The translations under genes were made by a program, and so were the position numbers. DNA of 64,000 nucleotides from Corynebacterium sp. MSK297 (lineage in GTDB: Bacteria > Actinomycetota > Actinomycetes > Mycobacteriales > Mycobacteriaceae): NCBI RefSeq assembly GCF_030232885.1, contig NZ_JASPGD010000003.1, positions 125,312 through 189,311 on the forward strand, written 5' to 3'. Below the pieces are notes generated by a model. That model had not been told where the DNA came from, did not search any database, and worked only from the letters and a program-made list of their open reading frames with translations. Numbering within the stretch: the stretch's first letter is position 1; each line of letters starts with the position of its first letter. Below are positions 29,286 through 37,952 of the stretch, piece after piece.

Positions 29286-30617
29286 TTAAAACGTTCCGCA
29301 ATCGTTTCCTGGGGCCAGACCATTAAAACGATCTGTGAGGTAGTGCAGCCCCTGCGGCATATCCGTAAACAACGGCAGTGTGTGGTTCACGCCTGGTTTG
29401 AAGTCTGGAAGTGCCAGCGGCAGGAGGGTGCTTCTCATTTCCACCTGGCCACCTTGTGCGCAATAATCACGTGCCATTTGCTCGGCTTGGGCATACGGAA
29501 TCAGATCGTCGTTATCTGAGTTGGAAACCAACATTGGCGCAGATAACGGACGGGTACCAAGTTTTTGCTCGTCGATCAATTCGCCGAGTTCAGTTCGGCG
29601 GTTAATGATTTCTGCGAATGACTCACCACTGTTGGTGAGCGTGCGTGTATTGGTAAAGCCCCAGTTGATCATGCCATCAGCAATGCAACTGATTTCGGCG
29701 TCTTTGAGAAAGCGCTTGCCTTCGTCGTTGAATTCTTCTTCGATTAAAGCCGCTAACTCTGGGTGGCGTTCCAGGTAACCGTTGACGGTGTATCCCAGGG
29801 CGGCAACGATGGACGAGCCGTCGACGGATTCCACGACTTGGCGTAGATCTGCCGGTGGAGCACCGGCAAAGGTTCCCACCAGGTTGAGCTCTGGTGCGTA
29901 GCTAGCGTGATATTCCGCAGCGGCAGCGACGGCTCCGCCGCCTTGGGAGTACCCAGCGAAACCGACTGGGGAATCTGCCGGGGCGCCAGCAGCGTGCAAC
30001 CCTGCGCGGGCCCCGTCGAGAACCGCGTGGGCTTCTTCTTCAGTATTGACGTAGGTGTGGTGGCCGGGTGTGCCCATGCCCATGTAGTCGGTGCTGATAA
30101 TACGCATGCCGGTGGCATTGGCCAGATACTGCAGCGGCAGTTCGTAATTAGCGTTCAGGCTGAGATAGGTCAGCCCGCTGGCATTGGGTTGCACGTTGAG
30201 GGCGGAAAGAAGGTCGGGTGCTGCTGATGGTGCGCACTGGTCACCGGAGCCGCGCGTGCCTGGGGCCATAACCACAGTCGGGGTGGGACCGTTGCCGCGC
30301 CATGGGTTACTGGGTTCGATTACGTAGCCGGTGACCTCTACGGGCGCACCATTGGAGTCGATAGAAGCGTAGCGGATACGCTGTGCCGCTCCCGGAAGCT
30401 GTGGTCCGGCGAGGTTGAGTAAATGTGGGGCAGGGGTGGCGTCTAGCAATGTGCCTGGCGCTGGACCAGCTGGGGACGCCACGGGTGCGGTGGTGGCGGA
30501 ATCAGGAGTCACTGCTTCATCGGCATATGCTGCGGAAGTGCCAGCTGAAGCTAAAAGTCCTGCGGCCATGAAACTGGCGGCAGCTAAGCTGAAGCCTTTA
30601 CGGACGCTGCTGCTCAT
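29286..30617 (-). CDS. Secreted lipase (LIP family)
   Basis: The protein has 443 residues from the ATG at 30617; in-frame upstream starts (30692, 30728) would add up to 37 residues with no clear ribosome site either. A signal peptide with cleavage after AYA is visible at residues 1-32. The alpha/beta-hydrolase nucleophile elbow is GYSQG (222-226, Ser224), and DNDDLI...H blocks near the C terminus offer the Asp and His. The overall pattern is the secretory lipase family seen in skin-associated, lipid-using corynebacteria. It would release fatty acids from host lipids. Confidence 0.85.
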   Translation of the reverse strand: MSSSVRKGFSLAAASFMAAGLLASAGTSAAYADEAVTPDSATTAPVASPAGPAPGTLLDATPAPHLLNLAGPQLPGAAQRIRYASIDSNGAPVEVTGYVIEPSNPWRGNGPTPTVVMAPGTRGSGDQCAPSAAPDLLSALNVQPNASGLTYLSLNANYELPLQYLANATGMRIISTDYMGMGTPGHHTYVNTEEEAHAVLDGARAGLHAAGAPADSPVGFAGYSQGGGAVAAAAEYHASYAPELNLVGTFAGAPPADLRQVVESVDGSSIVAALGYTVNGYLERHPELAALIEEEFNDEGKRFLKDAEISCIADGMINWGFTNTRTLTNSGESFAEIINRRTELGELIDEQKLGTRPLSAPMLVSNSDNDDLIPYAQAEQMARDYCAQGGQVEMRSTLLPLALPDFKPGVNHTLPLFTDMPQGLHYLTDRFNGLAPGNDCGTF

Positions 30618-30921
30618 GCCGGTGCGAGTGGGCGTGGTGCGATCGGCACCGGTACTATTCTTTTGTTTAGAAAACGGTGATTTAAAATACATGACGGCAA
30701 GTTTAAACGGAAAGATCGAATTAATCACTTTCTTATTATTTTATCGGCACCCCATTTTGTGGGGCGCCTGCATATAGGCACCCTTCGATTAACAGGAGTG
30801 ATCTGTAGTTTTAGTTGGTTCTAGTTTCGGTTGATTCTAGTTTGAGTCGGTTCTAGGCGAGATCCCAGTGTAAGCACCCGGGGCTCCGTTATTTCCGTTA
30901 TTGCAGTGCAGCTCTGGGTTC

Positions 30922-31036
30922 TGCGACAAAAAGTGTGTCCGTGTGGGTGTTGTTGACGCAGCTCAAGAGATAAAAACGCCGCATTTATAAACCCCACAAC
31001 GAAAACGAAGCCGACCAGACACACTTTTTTGTCGCA
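30922..31036. repeat. Long-loop inverted repeat (GCGACAAAAAGTGTGTC arms)
   Basis: The arm at 30922-30939 (TGCGACAAAAAGTGTGTC) is the reverse complement of 31018-31036 apart from one extra T. A third copy of the right arm lies at 31188-31202. The loop of about 78 bases has no coding frame. It could be a small non-autonomous mobile element or a decayed one. Confidence 0.65.
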
Positions 31037-31095
31037 TATCCCCCCCCCGCTTTTTGCTTCGTTACCCGCGTACCCCATCGCCGGTAATCATGTCT

Positions 31096-31165
31096 ATGGT
31101 CCCGTTTTGCAAATAGTGAACGAAAAAGTCGGGTTTCAGGGAGCCTATTTGTAAAACGGGACCAT
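31096..31165. repeat. Nested palindromic intergenic element, copy 2
   Basis: Arms at 31096-31116 and 31145-31165 pair over 20 of 21 bases (ATGGTCCCGTTTT then A/G then CAAATAG). The inner arms CAAATAG and CTATTTGTAAAA and the central TCGGGTTT are shared with the element at 3767-3820, which supports a dispersed family. Confidence 0.8.
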
Positions 31166-31215
31166 ATTCTGTTCGACGCCCCGACCAGACACACTTTTGT
31201 CGTATAACCCCAGCT

Positions 31216-32166
31216 CTAATCCGGAAGCGCGAATTCGCCGCCCTCGGTAACCTCGCGCACCAGACCGTCGGCAAGCAAAGATCGCAGAGCCCGCTCGCGC
31301 TGTTCATCTTTCGGCCACACGAGATCAATCTCGGACTTTGGCACCGGGACAGAAGCTTCCCGCAGCACAGCCATGATTTTTCCGCGCACTTGCCGGTCAG
31401 TGCCAGCGAATTTCTGCACCCGCTTTTTCTGCGCCGCCATCTCTGAATCACTCGGCGTGGGCGAACCAGCACGCACCCAGGAACACCCGGCGCGAAGCGG
31501 GCACACCGAACACCGCGGCGAACGCGCCGTGCACACCAGCGCGCCCAATTCCATTAAAGCCACTGAGGTTTGCGGGCCGGAGCCGTCGGCAAGCAAAGCC
31601 CCCACCTGAGCCAATTGCCTTTTCGCAGGTTGCGGCGCCAAGAACTGTCCCGACCACGCACGCGCATACACCCGGCGCACATTGGTATCCACCACAGGAA
31701 CGTTCACCCCAAACGCGAAACACGCCACCGCCCGTGCGGTGTAATCCCCAATGCCGGGAAGCGCCAACAGCTCATCCACATCGCGCGGAACCACACCATT
31801 ATGCCTCTCGACAATCGCTTGCGCGCATTCCCACAGCCGCAACGCCCGCCGCGGATAGCCCAACCGGCCCCAGGCCCGCAACACATCTGCCTGGCTGGCG
31901 GTAGCAAAAACCTGCGGGGTGGGCCACCGATCCATCCACTCCAGCCACTGTGGTGCGACACGGGCGACGGGCGTTTGCTGGCTCATGACCTCAGAGACCA
32001 ACACACCCCAGGCCGTGGTTTCTGGTGCGCGCCAGGGCAGGTTGCGGCCATGCTCGTCGAACCAACCGCGCAGCGCTGGCAACAGAGCGGTGGCAGGAGT
32101 GTCATCAGAGGTGGCGGAAGCGTCGGCAAGCGGGGTAGCAGGGGTGGGTGCTGAATGATTCGTCAT
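31216..32166 (-). CDS. mutY: A/G-specific adenine DNA glycosylase
   Basis: The 316-residue base-excision repair enzyme removes adenine mispaired with 8-oxoguanine. Near the N terminus are NLPWR and the EVMSQQT helix. The helix-hairpin-helix ALPGIGDYTARAV is followed by the catalytic Asp in VPVVDTNVRRV. The four Cys of the iron-sulfur cluster (C-x6-C-x2-C-x5-C) are in CTARSPRCSVCPLRAGC. Three CGTCGGCAAGC words in under 1 kb (31266, 31584, 32121) encode LADG/LADAS loops, the highest local density in the window. Confidence 0.95.
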   Translation of the reverse strand: MTNHSAPTPATPLADASATSDDTPATALLPALRGWFDEHGRNLPWRAPETTAWGVLVSEVMSQQTPVARVAPQWLEWMDRWPTPQVFATASQADVLRAWGRLGYPRRALRLWECAQAIVERHNGVVPRDVDELLALPGIGDYTARAVACFAFGVNVPVVDTNVRRVYARAWSGQFLAPQPAKRQLAQVGALLADGSGPQTSVALMELGALVCTARSPRCSVCPLRAGCSWVRAGSPTPSDSEMAAQKKRVQKFAGTDRQVRGKIMAVLREASVPVPKSEIDLVWPKDEQRERALRSLLADGLVREVTEGGEFALPD

Positions 32167-32195
32167 CGCGGATAGTTTAGGACAAAATAGAAACT

Positions 32196-32819
32196 GTGAG
32201 TATGCAGAATGTGGCCAAGACTCCCCAGGCCGTGTGGGAGTCCCTGCGGGAGGGCAATGAGCGGTTTATGGCTAATCGCTCTGAGCGGCCAAATCAGGAT
32301 CCGGAATACCGTTCGCTGTTGAGTGTCGGGCAGTCGCCACGCGTGGTCATCTTCTCGTGTTCGGATTCCCGGGTTCCCGTCGAAATGGTTTTTGACTTGG
32401 GGCTTGGCGACGCCTTTGTGATCCGAACCGCCGGGCAAATCATTGATAGCTCGATCATTGCGTCGGTGGAATATGCCATCGAGAAATTCGACGTCAACCT
32501 GCTGGTGGTCATGGGGCATGAATCCTGCGGGGCCGTGCGCGCGACCATGGAATTTGCCGAAGGCGGTTCCGCGCCCAACGGTTTCCAGCGCACCATCGTC
32601 GAGCGCGTGTTGATGTCGGTGACCGAGGCGAATAAGCGTGGACTTGTTACGCGTGAGGACGTCGAGCGCCAGCACATCACCGAGACTGTGTACCAGCTGA
32701 TGGCTCGCGCGCCGGGGTTGGGGCAGGGGCTGATTCGCCAGTCGATGGGCATCGTCGGCCTGCGTTATAACCTGAGTGATGGCAAAGTCGAGCCGGTCGT
32801 GCTCAACGGCGTGCACTAA
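32196..32819 (+). CDS. Beta-class carbonic anhydrase
   Basis: The 207-residue zinc enzyme interconverts CO2 and bicarbonate. It shows the beta-class ligands CSDSRVP (Cys55, Asp57) and GHESCGA (His108, Cys111). It starts with GTG at 32196, 30 bases from the divergent mutY start, so the two share a very short promoter region. The end lies inside a 16-bp direct repeat (32808-32823 and 32825-32840) that duplicates the stop codon. Confidence 0.93.
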   Translation: MSMQNVAKTPQAVWESLREGNERFMANRSERPNQDPEYRSLLSVGQSPRVVIFSCSDSRVPVEMVFDLGLGDAFVIRTAGQIIDSSIIASVEYAIEKFDVNLLVVMGHESCGAVRATMEFAEGGSAPNGFQRTIVERVLMSVTEANKRGLVTREDVERQHITETVYQLMARAPGLGQGLIRQSMGIVGLRYNLSDGKVEPVVLNGVH

Positions 32820-32957
32820 CAGGGGGCGTGCACTAACAGGCGCTTGCCGACGTTTGGCTAGCTGCATGTCGCGGCAGCTGCGGTTACCCGCCGGATGACG
32901 TAGGACACGCGCGGTAGTTGCCCCAGCCCAGCGGTGTTTCGTTATAAATTAGGAACT

Positions 32958-33773
32958 GTGACTTCCCCTCAACACCCACAACGACGCCTCCCGGAAGAAA
33001 TTTACCGACGCCGCCGCATGGCTGGCCTGGCGGTTCTTCTCTTGCTTGTGCTTTTGCTGGTCTGGATCTTTAGCGCCATCTTCGGTGGCAATGGTGAAGA
33101 GAATCCGCAGTCGGCCGCAGATACTTCGGCTGCTAACCAGACCGCGACGGCCACTGCAGCGCGGGAGGAAAAAGACGGTGATGCGGGCAAGGACTCGGAT
33201 AAGGATGCCGATGACGCAGCTAACGACAGTGCTGCGAAAGAAGCCGAGGACATTGAGGGTGCTCATGGCGCCAAGGATTCGGATCGTCCCCGCAAGGGTG
33301 ACGAGGACAAAGAAAAATCTGCCGACGAGCGCCCGTCGCCGTACCCAGGAGAGGGCGAGGAAGCCCACGCTACCTCCGGTGCCTGTGAGCTGCACGACCT
33401 GAGCGTCACCGCGCACAGTGATAAGGCCTATTACGCCGGTGGTGACCAGCCGACGTTTTACATGTCGGTGGAAAACCCCACTGACCATGACTGTGTGGTC
33501 AATCTCGACGAGAACCCGCTGCGCTTCGAGGTTTATGATCTGAACACGAACCACCGCATGTGGGCAGATACCGATTGCTACCCAGCGGTGATCACCGGGA
33601 ACCAGGAATTCAAGGCTGGCCAGACCCGCCACTTCGAGGCCGTATGGTCGAAGACAAATTCCGCGCCGGGCGAGTGCAACCACCGCCCAGCTACTCCCGA
33701 AGGCAATTACTTCCTGCACGCCGTCGTTGGCGATAACGCCTCCGACGCACTTACTTTCGCGCTGCGGGCCTAG
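32958..33773 (+). CDS. Membrane-anchored protein with external Ig-like domain
   Basis: The 271-residue protein has one membrane segment (about residues 20-40). A highly charged disordered stem rich in Asp, Lys, Ala and Glu (about 45-135) follows, then a C-terminal domain of about 130 residues. That domain holds four Cys and a beta-rich pattern (YYAGGDQPTFYMSVENPTD), as in the BsuPI-like or other Ig-like extracytoplasmic folds. The GTG at 32958 is preferred because it lies just before the basic, proline-rich head. Homologues sit beside carbonic anhydrase and radA in other corynebacteria. Function is unknown. Confidence 0.7.
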   Translation: MTSPQHPQRRLPEEIYRRRRMAGLAVLLLLVLLLVWIFSAIFGGNGEENPQSAADTSAANQTATATAAREEKDGDAGKDSDKDADDAANDSAAKEAEDIEGAHGAKDSDRPRKGDEDKEKSADERPSPYPGEGEEAHATSGACELHDLSVTAHSDKAYYAGGDQPTFYMSVENPTDHDCVVNLDENPLRFEVYDLNTNHRMWADTDCYPAVITGNQEFKAGQTRHFEAVWSKTNSAPGECNHRPATPEGNYFLHAVVGDNASDALTFALRA

Positions 33774-33935
33774 GGGATAGCGCACGCCTGCGCTGGCGAT
33801 AGCGACCCTTCGAAAAGCAGGCATGTTGCCTGACAAATAGGGGGCTCACACTATAAGCAATACACGATTCCCCTGCCCCCTTATGGGGCAGTTAATGTTT
33901 AGAGATATCTCCTGCTTATAAGAACCTGTTTCTGG

Positions 33936-34094
33936 TTACCAAGCACCATAGAAGTTTTTGGTCAGGGTGTATTTGATCTTCTCAGAAATAGAGGAGGGCG
34001 TAGTTCGTCTATCGCCATCTGGGCAGAATTCTTGAATACTAATGCAGGAGAAGCTCGCGCGGGCTGGTTCTTCCCGCCGACCAGTTGTAAACAT
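33936..34094 (-). CDS. Small ORF of 52 residues, unknown
   Basis: An open frame starts from an ATG at 34094, just inside the palindrome at 34086-34101, and encodes a basic 52-residue peptide ending in NFYGAW. The residue pattern (SISEKIKYTLTKNF) looks like the end of a real protein, so this may be the remnant of a longer gene lost at the island boundary. A stop lies four codons upstream in frame, after an Asn-His pair. I cannot identify it. Confidence 0.25.
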   Translation of the reverse strand: MFTTGRREEPARASFSCISIQEFCPDGDRRTTPSSISEKIKYTLTKNFYGAW

Positions 34095-34101
34095 GTTTAC
34101 A
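34086..34101. promoter_or_regulatory. Perfect 16-bp palindrome, operator-like
   Basis: TGTAAACATGTTTACA is a perfect dyad in an otherwise gene-poor stretch at the left end of the accessory island. The size and half-site (TGTAAAC) fit a dimeric helix-turn-helix repressor site, but no regulator gene is adjacent. Confidence 0.45.
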
Positions 34102-34253
34102 TGAATGGTTCAGTGATTAGCTTGCACATTGGTTTATGGTGACTGGAAATCTAACTGGCCAAGCCACCGAGGCTCACCAAGCTGTTCGAGATCTCTGGAA
34201 TGCACGACTAGCGAAAACGTCTTTAGAGGACACTCAACACATCTGAGTATTAG
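34102..34253. other. Non-coding stretch, nothing recognised
   Basis: About 150 AT-rich bases with no supportable gene. A + strand frame from 34129 overlaps the opposite-strand membrane protein and has no coding character. Confidence 0.4.
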
Positions 34254-34685
34254 TCAATCAGATGCGTGTAAATCATTCTTAATTAATTGGATGATCAGAA
34301 TTAAGGGTAGTGATATGAAGATCGCTATCGTAACACAAACAGCGCCTTCCAGTCCGAAAATATTAGTTTTTATTATGAATAAAATGCTTGAAACTACTAC
34401 GCTTGAGGAAAGTATCCCAAGCAGGATCTGGACGAGGGATAGGAATTTTCTTGAATCCCATTTGGAAAATAAAAGATATGCGGAGTAAAAAGACGCAAAA
34501 GATGAGGTAAGCCCACACAGTAAAGCCGCGTATGCGTAAGGAACACCCGCATCTTCAATATCCAGTTGTCTAGGAAGCCAGTAGTTTACCGATGCATATA
34601 TTATGGCAGTTAACATGAATATCGATAAGCCGCCAATTATGAGCGTTATGGCGGCAAGCCTTCTTATGCTAGAATTTGATACCAT
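34254..34685 (-). CDS. Four-segment membrane protein, partner of the secreted protein upstream
   Basis: The 143-residue protein has four strong membrane segments (about 12-35, 50-72, 85-108 and 113-135) and a short basic tail. The start at 34685 is chosen because its ATG lies one base after the TAA of the preceding gene (TAAAATGG), the signature of translational coupling. The sequence is AT-rich and unlike the backbone genes. No family is recognised. Small membrane proteins beside secreted peptide genes often provide immunity or export; that is inference. Confidence 0.65.
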   Translation of the reverse strand: MVSNSSIRRLAAITLIIGGLSIFMLTAIIYASVNYWLPRQLDIEDAGVPYAYAALLCGLTSSFASFYSAYLLFSKWDSRKFLSLVQILLGILSSSVVVSSILFIIKTNIFGLEGAVCVTIAIFISLPLILIIQLIKNDLHASD

Positions 34686-34686
34686 T

Positions 34687-35259
34687 TTATGGCCCAATAA
34701 TGAAGTTATAGTAGAACTGCGTACGAGGAGCATCGGAAACGACAGTATCCAATGCAGTTATCGATTTAGTCTGCCCTGCTGTTACCATAGCGCTGCTAAG
34801 GGTTTTCCCGTCTTTCTTATACGCTATGCTGGCTCGATAAACTCTGCCCGTGCCGCCGCAGTCGCTACCGGTGGCCCATTCCCCTGAAGCATGGACGGTT
34901 CCCCTGTATAGGAGATATCCTACTTCCTGATTGCGAGCGTATGAACTGCCACAGTGTACGGTTTTTGAGAGATAGGGACTCCAATGACCACTGCGAGTGG
35001 CTTTTTGAACTGAGGAAGATTTAGTTTTGCCTATTTCAAAGCAACCTATTTCGTGAATAAGCCCGTCTTGCCCCTGAACCTCTTTAGATTCACCATATTT
35101 ACAGTTGAGATTATTAGAGGCTCGCTCAACAATCGGATCACTACTTAAGCTAGCCGATGTTTCTTTAGCATAAGCTGCGGGTTGAGTGACTACCTGGGGA
35201 AGTATGATAGATGCAGCAGCTATGGAGATGATGCTACAAAAGAATTTATTTTTTATCAT
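34687..35259 (-). CDS. Secreted protein with lactococcin-972-like C terminus
   Basis: The 190-residue protein has a signal peptide (basic start MIKNK, hydrophobic core, cleavage near AYA at about residue 30). The mature part contains SGHWSPY, several Cys, a Gly/Ser-rich middle and ends in FYYNFIIGP. The FYYNF ending is the trademark of the lactococcin 972 bacteriocin family, but this protein is about twice as long, so the link is tentative. Its start overlaps the upstream truncated gene by ATGA and its stop is coupled to a small membrane protein. Together they form one cassette. Confidence 0.6.
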   Translation of the reverse strand: MIKNKFFCSIISIAAASIILPQVVTQPAAYAKETSASLSSDPIVERASNNLNCKYGESKEVQGQDGLIHEIGCFEIGKTKSSSVQKATRSGHWSPYLSKTVHCGSSYARNQEVGYLLYRGTVHASGEWATGSDCGGTGRVYRASIAYKKDGKTLSSAMVTAGQTKSITALDTVVSDAPRTQFYYNFIIGP

Positions 35260-35536
35260 AGTTTCAATTCCTTAGCATTGTTACCTACGTCTAACCAATC
35301 TACTCCACTACATTCATCCTGCCAATGGTGTATGTTCGCCTGTACCCCCGAAGGAAGTAGTTTTATCGCGTTTACATCTCGGGGTGGCACGTCGTTGAAC
35401 ATCATCTCGTTCCAATCAAGACCGGATCCTTGGCGGTCAAGATCGGTAACGCTCACAGAAGCACCTCGTTGGTCGAATATGGGCGCTAGGAACATAGTGG
35501 TCGTGGTCTGGGCTGGTTTAGTAAAACATTTGGTTT
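35256..35536 (-). pseudogene. 3' part of a gene cut by the IS3 element
   Basis: The - strand frame ending at 35256 encodes about 90 plausible residues (acidic, TDLDRQGSGLDWNEMMF region) and overlaps the secreted-protein start by ATGA. Reading upstream, it runs into the left end of the IS3-family element at about 35538, so the beginning of the gene has been displaced or lost. It was probably the first gene of the cassette. No family is recognised. Confidence 0.5.
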
Positions 35537-35585
35537 GATGGTGTCTTCCGTGACAGCCCCTTGTTGGGTAGGAAGACTGGTAATC

Positions 35586-35885
35586 ATGAAGAAGTTTTCG
35601 AAGCACACTCCTGAGAAGATTGTGGCTAAGTTAGACAAAGCTCGGTCCATGAAGGCCTCGGGTAGTACTGTGGCCGAAGTCTGCCGTGACCTTGGCGTTA
35701 GCGAGGAAACCTACCGTCGCTGGGTCAAGAAGTACGGCGATATGTCCCGCAGCGAAGCCCGCCGTTTTAAAAAGCTGCAGGAAGAAAACGCCAAGTTCAA
35801 GCGCCTACTCGGAGAAGCTGAGTTGGAAACGGCGCTACTAAAGGAGTTTGCGGAGGGGGATTCTAACCCCGGCACGCAGGTATGA
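35586..35885 (+). CDS. IS3-family transposase OrfA (element A)
   Basis: The 99-residue protein has a helix-turn-helix DNA-binding region (TVAEVCRDLGVSEETYRRWVKKYG, about residues 25-48). A leucine/Glu-rich helix follows (LQEENAKFKRLLGEAELETALLKE), the standard OrfA layout used for end recognition and dimerisation. The last dozen residues (after KEFAEG) run into the orfB frame overlap, where elements of this family use a frameshift to make the OrfAB transposase. Confidence 0.85.
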   Translation: MKKFSKHTPEKIVAKLDKARSMKASGSTVAEVCRDLGVSEETYRRWVKKYGDMSRSEARRFKKLQEENAKFKRLLGEAELETALLKEFAEGDSNPGTQV

Positions 35886-36739
35886 AGCCATCGATTACGC
35901 TCTATCTGTGGGGTATTCGGTGCGCTTTGCCTGCCGCGTGGTCGGGGTATCCAGAGCGGCGTACTACACCGCCTGCAAACGCCGCCAACAGCCCAGCGTG
36001 GATAAGTACGCAGCTTTGCCCAGCTGACTAGTCACCTTCGCTGGTGAGCACCGACGCTGGGGCTATAGTCGCGCTTGGGTGAAAGCCCGACAGGTCGGCT
36101 TTACCTGTGGCCGTGATGTGGTGTACTACCTGTGGCGCCAGGAGGGTTTGCGGGTTTGTCCTCGCAAAGCTCCTAAGCAACGGTGCTTGCCTGTGCCAAC
36201 GCCTCGCACGCAGCCAGCGGAGTGTCCGGGGCAAGTATGGGCGCTAGACTTCCAGTTTGATAGCGACTACCAGGGCACAGCCTTTTAAGATCTGCAACGT
36301 AATAGACGAGTTCACCCGTGAGCACGTTGGTTTCGAGGTTGCTCGGTCAATCACCGCTACTGCCGTGATTGACCTGCTGGAGAGCATAGCCGCTGTGCGT
36401 GGCGGCAGGCCTCGGGTGTTGCGTATGGATAACGGCTCTGAGTTCATCAGCCACGAGCTGACTGGGTGGGCAGGCAAGCACGACACTGTCGAGGCGTTCA
36501 TCCCACCGGGAATGCCCTGGCATAACGGGTTTGTGGAGTCTTTCCACAACCGGCTACGTGACGAGCTGCTAGAAGATGAGATGTTCGACGATCCTGCCCA
36601 TGCGTCGCGCTGCTTGCGACTGTGGTCGAAGCGCTATAATACCCATCATCCTCATTTGAGTTTAGGGTTTATCCCGCCGACTGAGTACGCCAACCAATGG
36701 CACCAAACCCAGGAAGGCACTCAAACCACCCGGTCCTAA
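35876..36739 (+). pseudogene. IS3-family transposase OrfB, inactivated (element A)
   Basis: The OrfB frame begins with RRYEAIDYALSVGYS but is cut by TGA at 36025-36027. The same frame resumes to WALDFQFDSDYQGTAF and ends at TAA 36286-36288. The rest (FKICNVIDEFTREHVGFEV onward) lies one frame further, so one extra T in the TTTT run at about 36283 caused a frameshift. The DDE residues can be traced (WALDF, RMDNGSE, VESFHN), but no single frame links them. It is dead unless complemented. Confidence 0.85.
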
Positions 36740-36799
36740 AAACTAGCCCGGTCCAGTCGTCGTTTCCCGACGCCCCCTTCGTGTTGATCGTCCTAATAA

Positions 36800-37072
36800 T
36801 CATGACTTAAGCCTTTCGTTCATAACTCCGTAGGAGAAATGCATGGCTTCAATGTCTCGCATGCGGATTCTGCCTTGTCGTACTTTGCATTCACATCGCG
36901 CTGCTCCTGGCTCAGTTGGTTTGACGCGTTCTTCCAACTCGATTCGCTTGGCCTCGCGGATTTCGTAGACCTGCTCGATAAACGCCAGCTGAAGCGTCCT
37001 GGGGTTAGTTCCTACCTTAGCTACGCAAGGATTGGACACTATGCGTAGAAAGTATTCCGTCGAATTCAACAA
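36800..37072 (-). pseudogene. Possible protein remnant between two IS elements
   Basis: A 90-codon - strand frame with believable composition (EIREAKRIELEERVKPTEPGA, then a Cys-containing basic segment and a hydrophilic end). It overlaps the left part of the IS3 remnant at 37000-37800, so its first codons are probably IS sequence. It could be the tail of a gene truncated by that insertion. Not recognised. Confidence 0.3.
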
Positions 37073-37800
37073 GAACGCGGTTCATCAGATCATCCAAATG
37101 GTCCGCCTGGAGTCTTGCTCATTGCACCGCGCCTATACGCAGGTCGGTGAGCATTGTGGAGTATCTCATTACACGTTGTGGGCTTGGTACCAGGGCAGCG
37201 CCGACATACGTGATAACTCTGCTACGTCAGGCGGCGAAACCCTGGAAGAAGAACGTGGGGTGCCTGCGCCGAGCAAACAACGAGCTGAAACCTGCATACG
37301 GGATTGTCAAGACTGCTTCAGATTTTTCGCAGCAAACCTCGACTCCCCAATGACCACATGATCTCCTACATCGACGCAGACAAAGATCAGTGTGGAGCCC
37401 GGGGCCATCTGCTGTGTCCTGTACCCACGATCTGCCCGAAGGCACCGGATCATCGCCCGGTGCTTGTGCAGCGACACTTCTATGCACGAGCACCAGGCAG
37501 GCTTTGGAGCATGCATTAACCACTGCGGGGCGAATCCATGGAAACCAGCTGGTACACCACAGCGCTTGAGACAGTCAACGGTCTTTACAAAACGGAACTC
37601 ATTCATGCCCAAGATCCGTGGACGTCGGTCGGAGAAGTCGAACCTGCCAACTTACGGTGGGTGCATTAGTAAAACACCAAGCGGCTTCATGAAGCGTAGG
37701 CCTACGCCACCCCACAGGAAATAGAAACCGAGTACTATCTCACCCAGCCCATCAACACAGGGTCGCAAATGAAGCAGAACAAATCCCAGGACGCTTCAGA
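37000..37800 (+). mobile_element. IS3-family remnant (element B), internally deleted
   Basis: OrfA-like coding begins at ATG 37041 (MRRKYSVEFNKNAVHQII, helix-turn-helix HCGVSHYTLWAWYQ). It changes frame near 37190 and continues as LRRANNELKPAYGIVKTASDF in another frame. The start of an OrfB (MISYIDADKDQCGARGHLL) is at 37360. Near the right end are the typical OrfB closing words TVNGLYKTELIH, EPANLRWVH and TPQEIETEYY, split over stops. The DDE core between them is missing. It differs from elements A and C. Confidence 0.7.
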
Positions 37801-37805
37801 ATTAC

Positions 37806-37952
37806 ATGAAAAAGACAATGACTTATACATTTACGGCTGCTTTTGCCGCGTTCATTGCGACATCCATTGTGATACCCAATTGGCTCCTAGTCGCCCCCGT
37901 AGCACTCGCTATTTCTGAGTTGGCGTTGTCTTACCGTAGGCGCCGTGCGTGA
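37806..37952 (+). CDS. Small phage-type membrane protein
   Basis: The 48-residue protein starts MKKTMTY, has one long hydrophobic segment (about 8-40, interrupted by PNW) and ends in four basic residues. It overlaps the next gene by four bases (GTGA). Size, coupling and neighbour suggest a fragment of a phage or phage-like element. No function can be assigned. Confidence 0.5.
   Translation: MKKTMTYTFTAAFAAFIATSIVIPNWLLVAPVALAISELALSYRRRRA

Larger units (their letters stand above)
30729..31215. other. Repeat-rich intergenic region between lipase and mutY
   Basis: Nearly 490 bases without a supportable gene. It contains an inverted repeat pair (30922-30939 with 31018-31036), a palindromic element shared with 3767-3820, and a partial direct repeat of CCGACCAGACACACTTTT (31011-31028 and 31181-31198). 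Confidence 0.7.
35538..36780 (+). mobile_element. Decayed IS3-family insertion sequence (element A)
   Basis: The element contains an intact orfA and an orfB broken by a stop and a frameshift. The ends are approximate: terminal inverted repeats could not be placed with confidence. The left end interrupts an opposite-strand gene. Confidence 0.75.

Noticed and set aside
34129-34488. A 119-codon + strand frame in the island
   Set aside because: It lies largely opposite the coupled membrane protein on the - strand and has poor residue composition for a real protein.
35538-36780. Terminal inverted repeats of IS element A
   Set aside because: Several short matches (GGxGTC type) were tried, but none aligned convincingly, so the ends are given as approximate.
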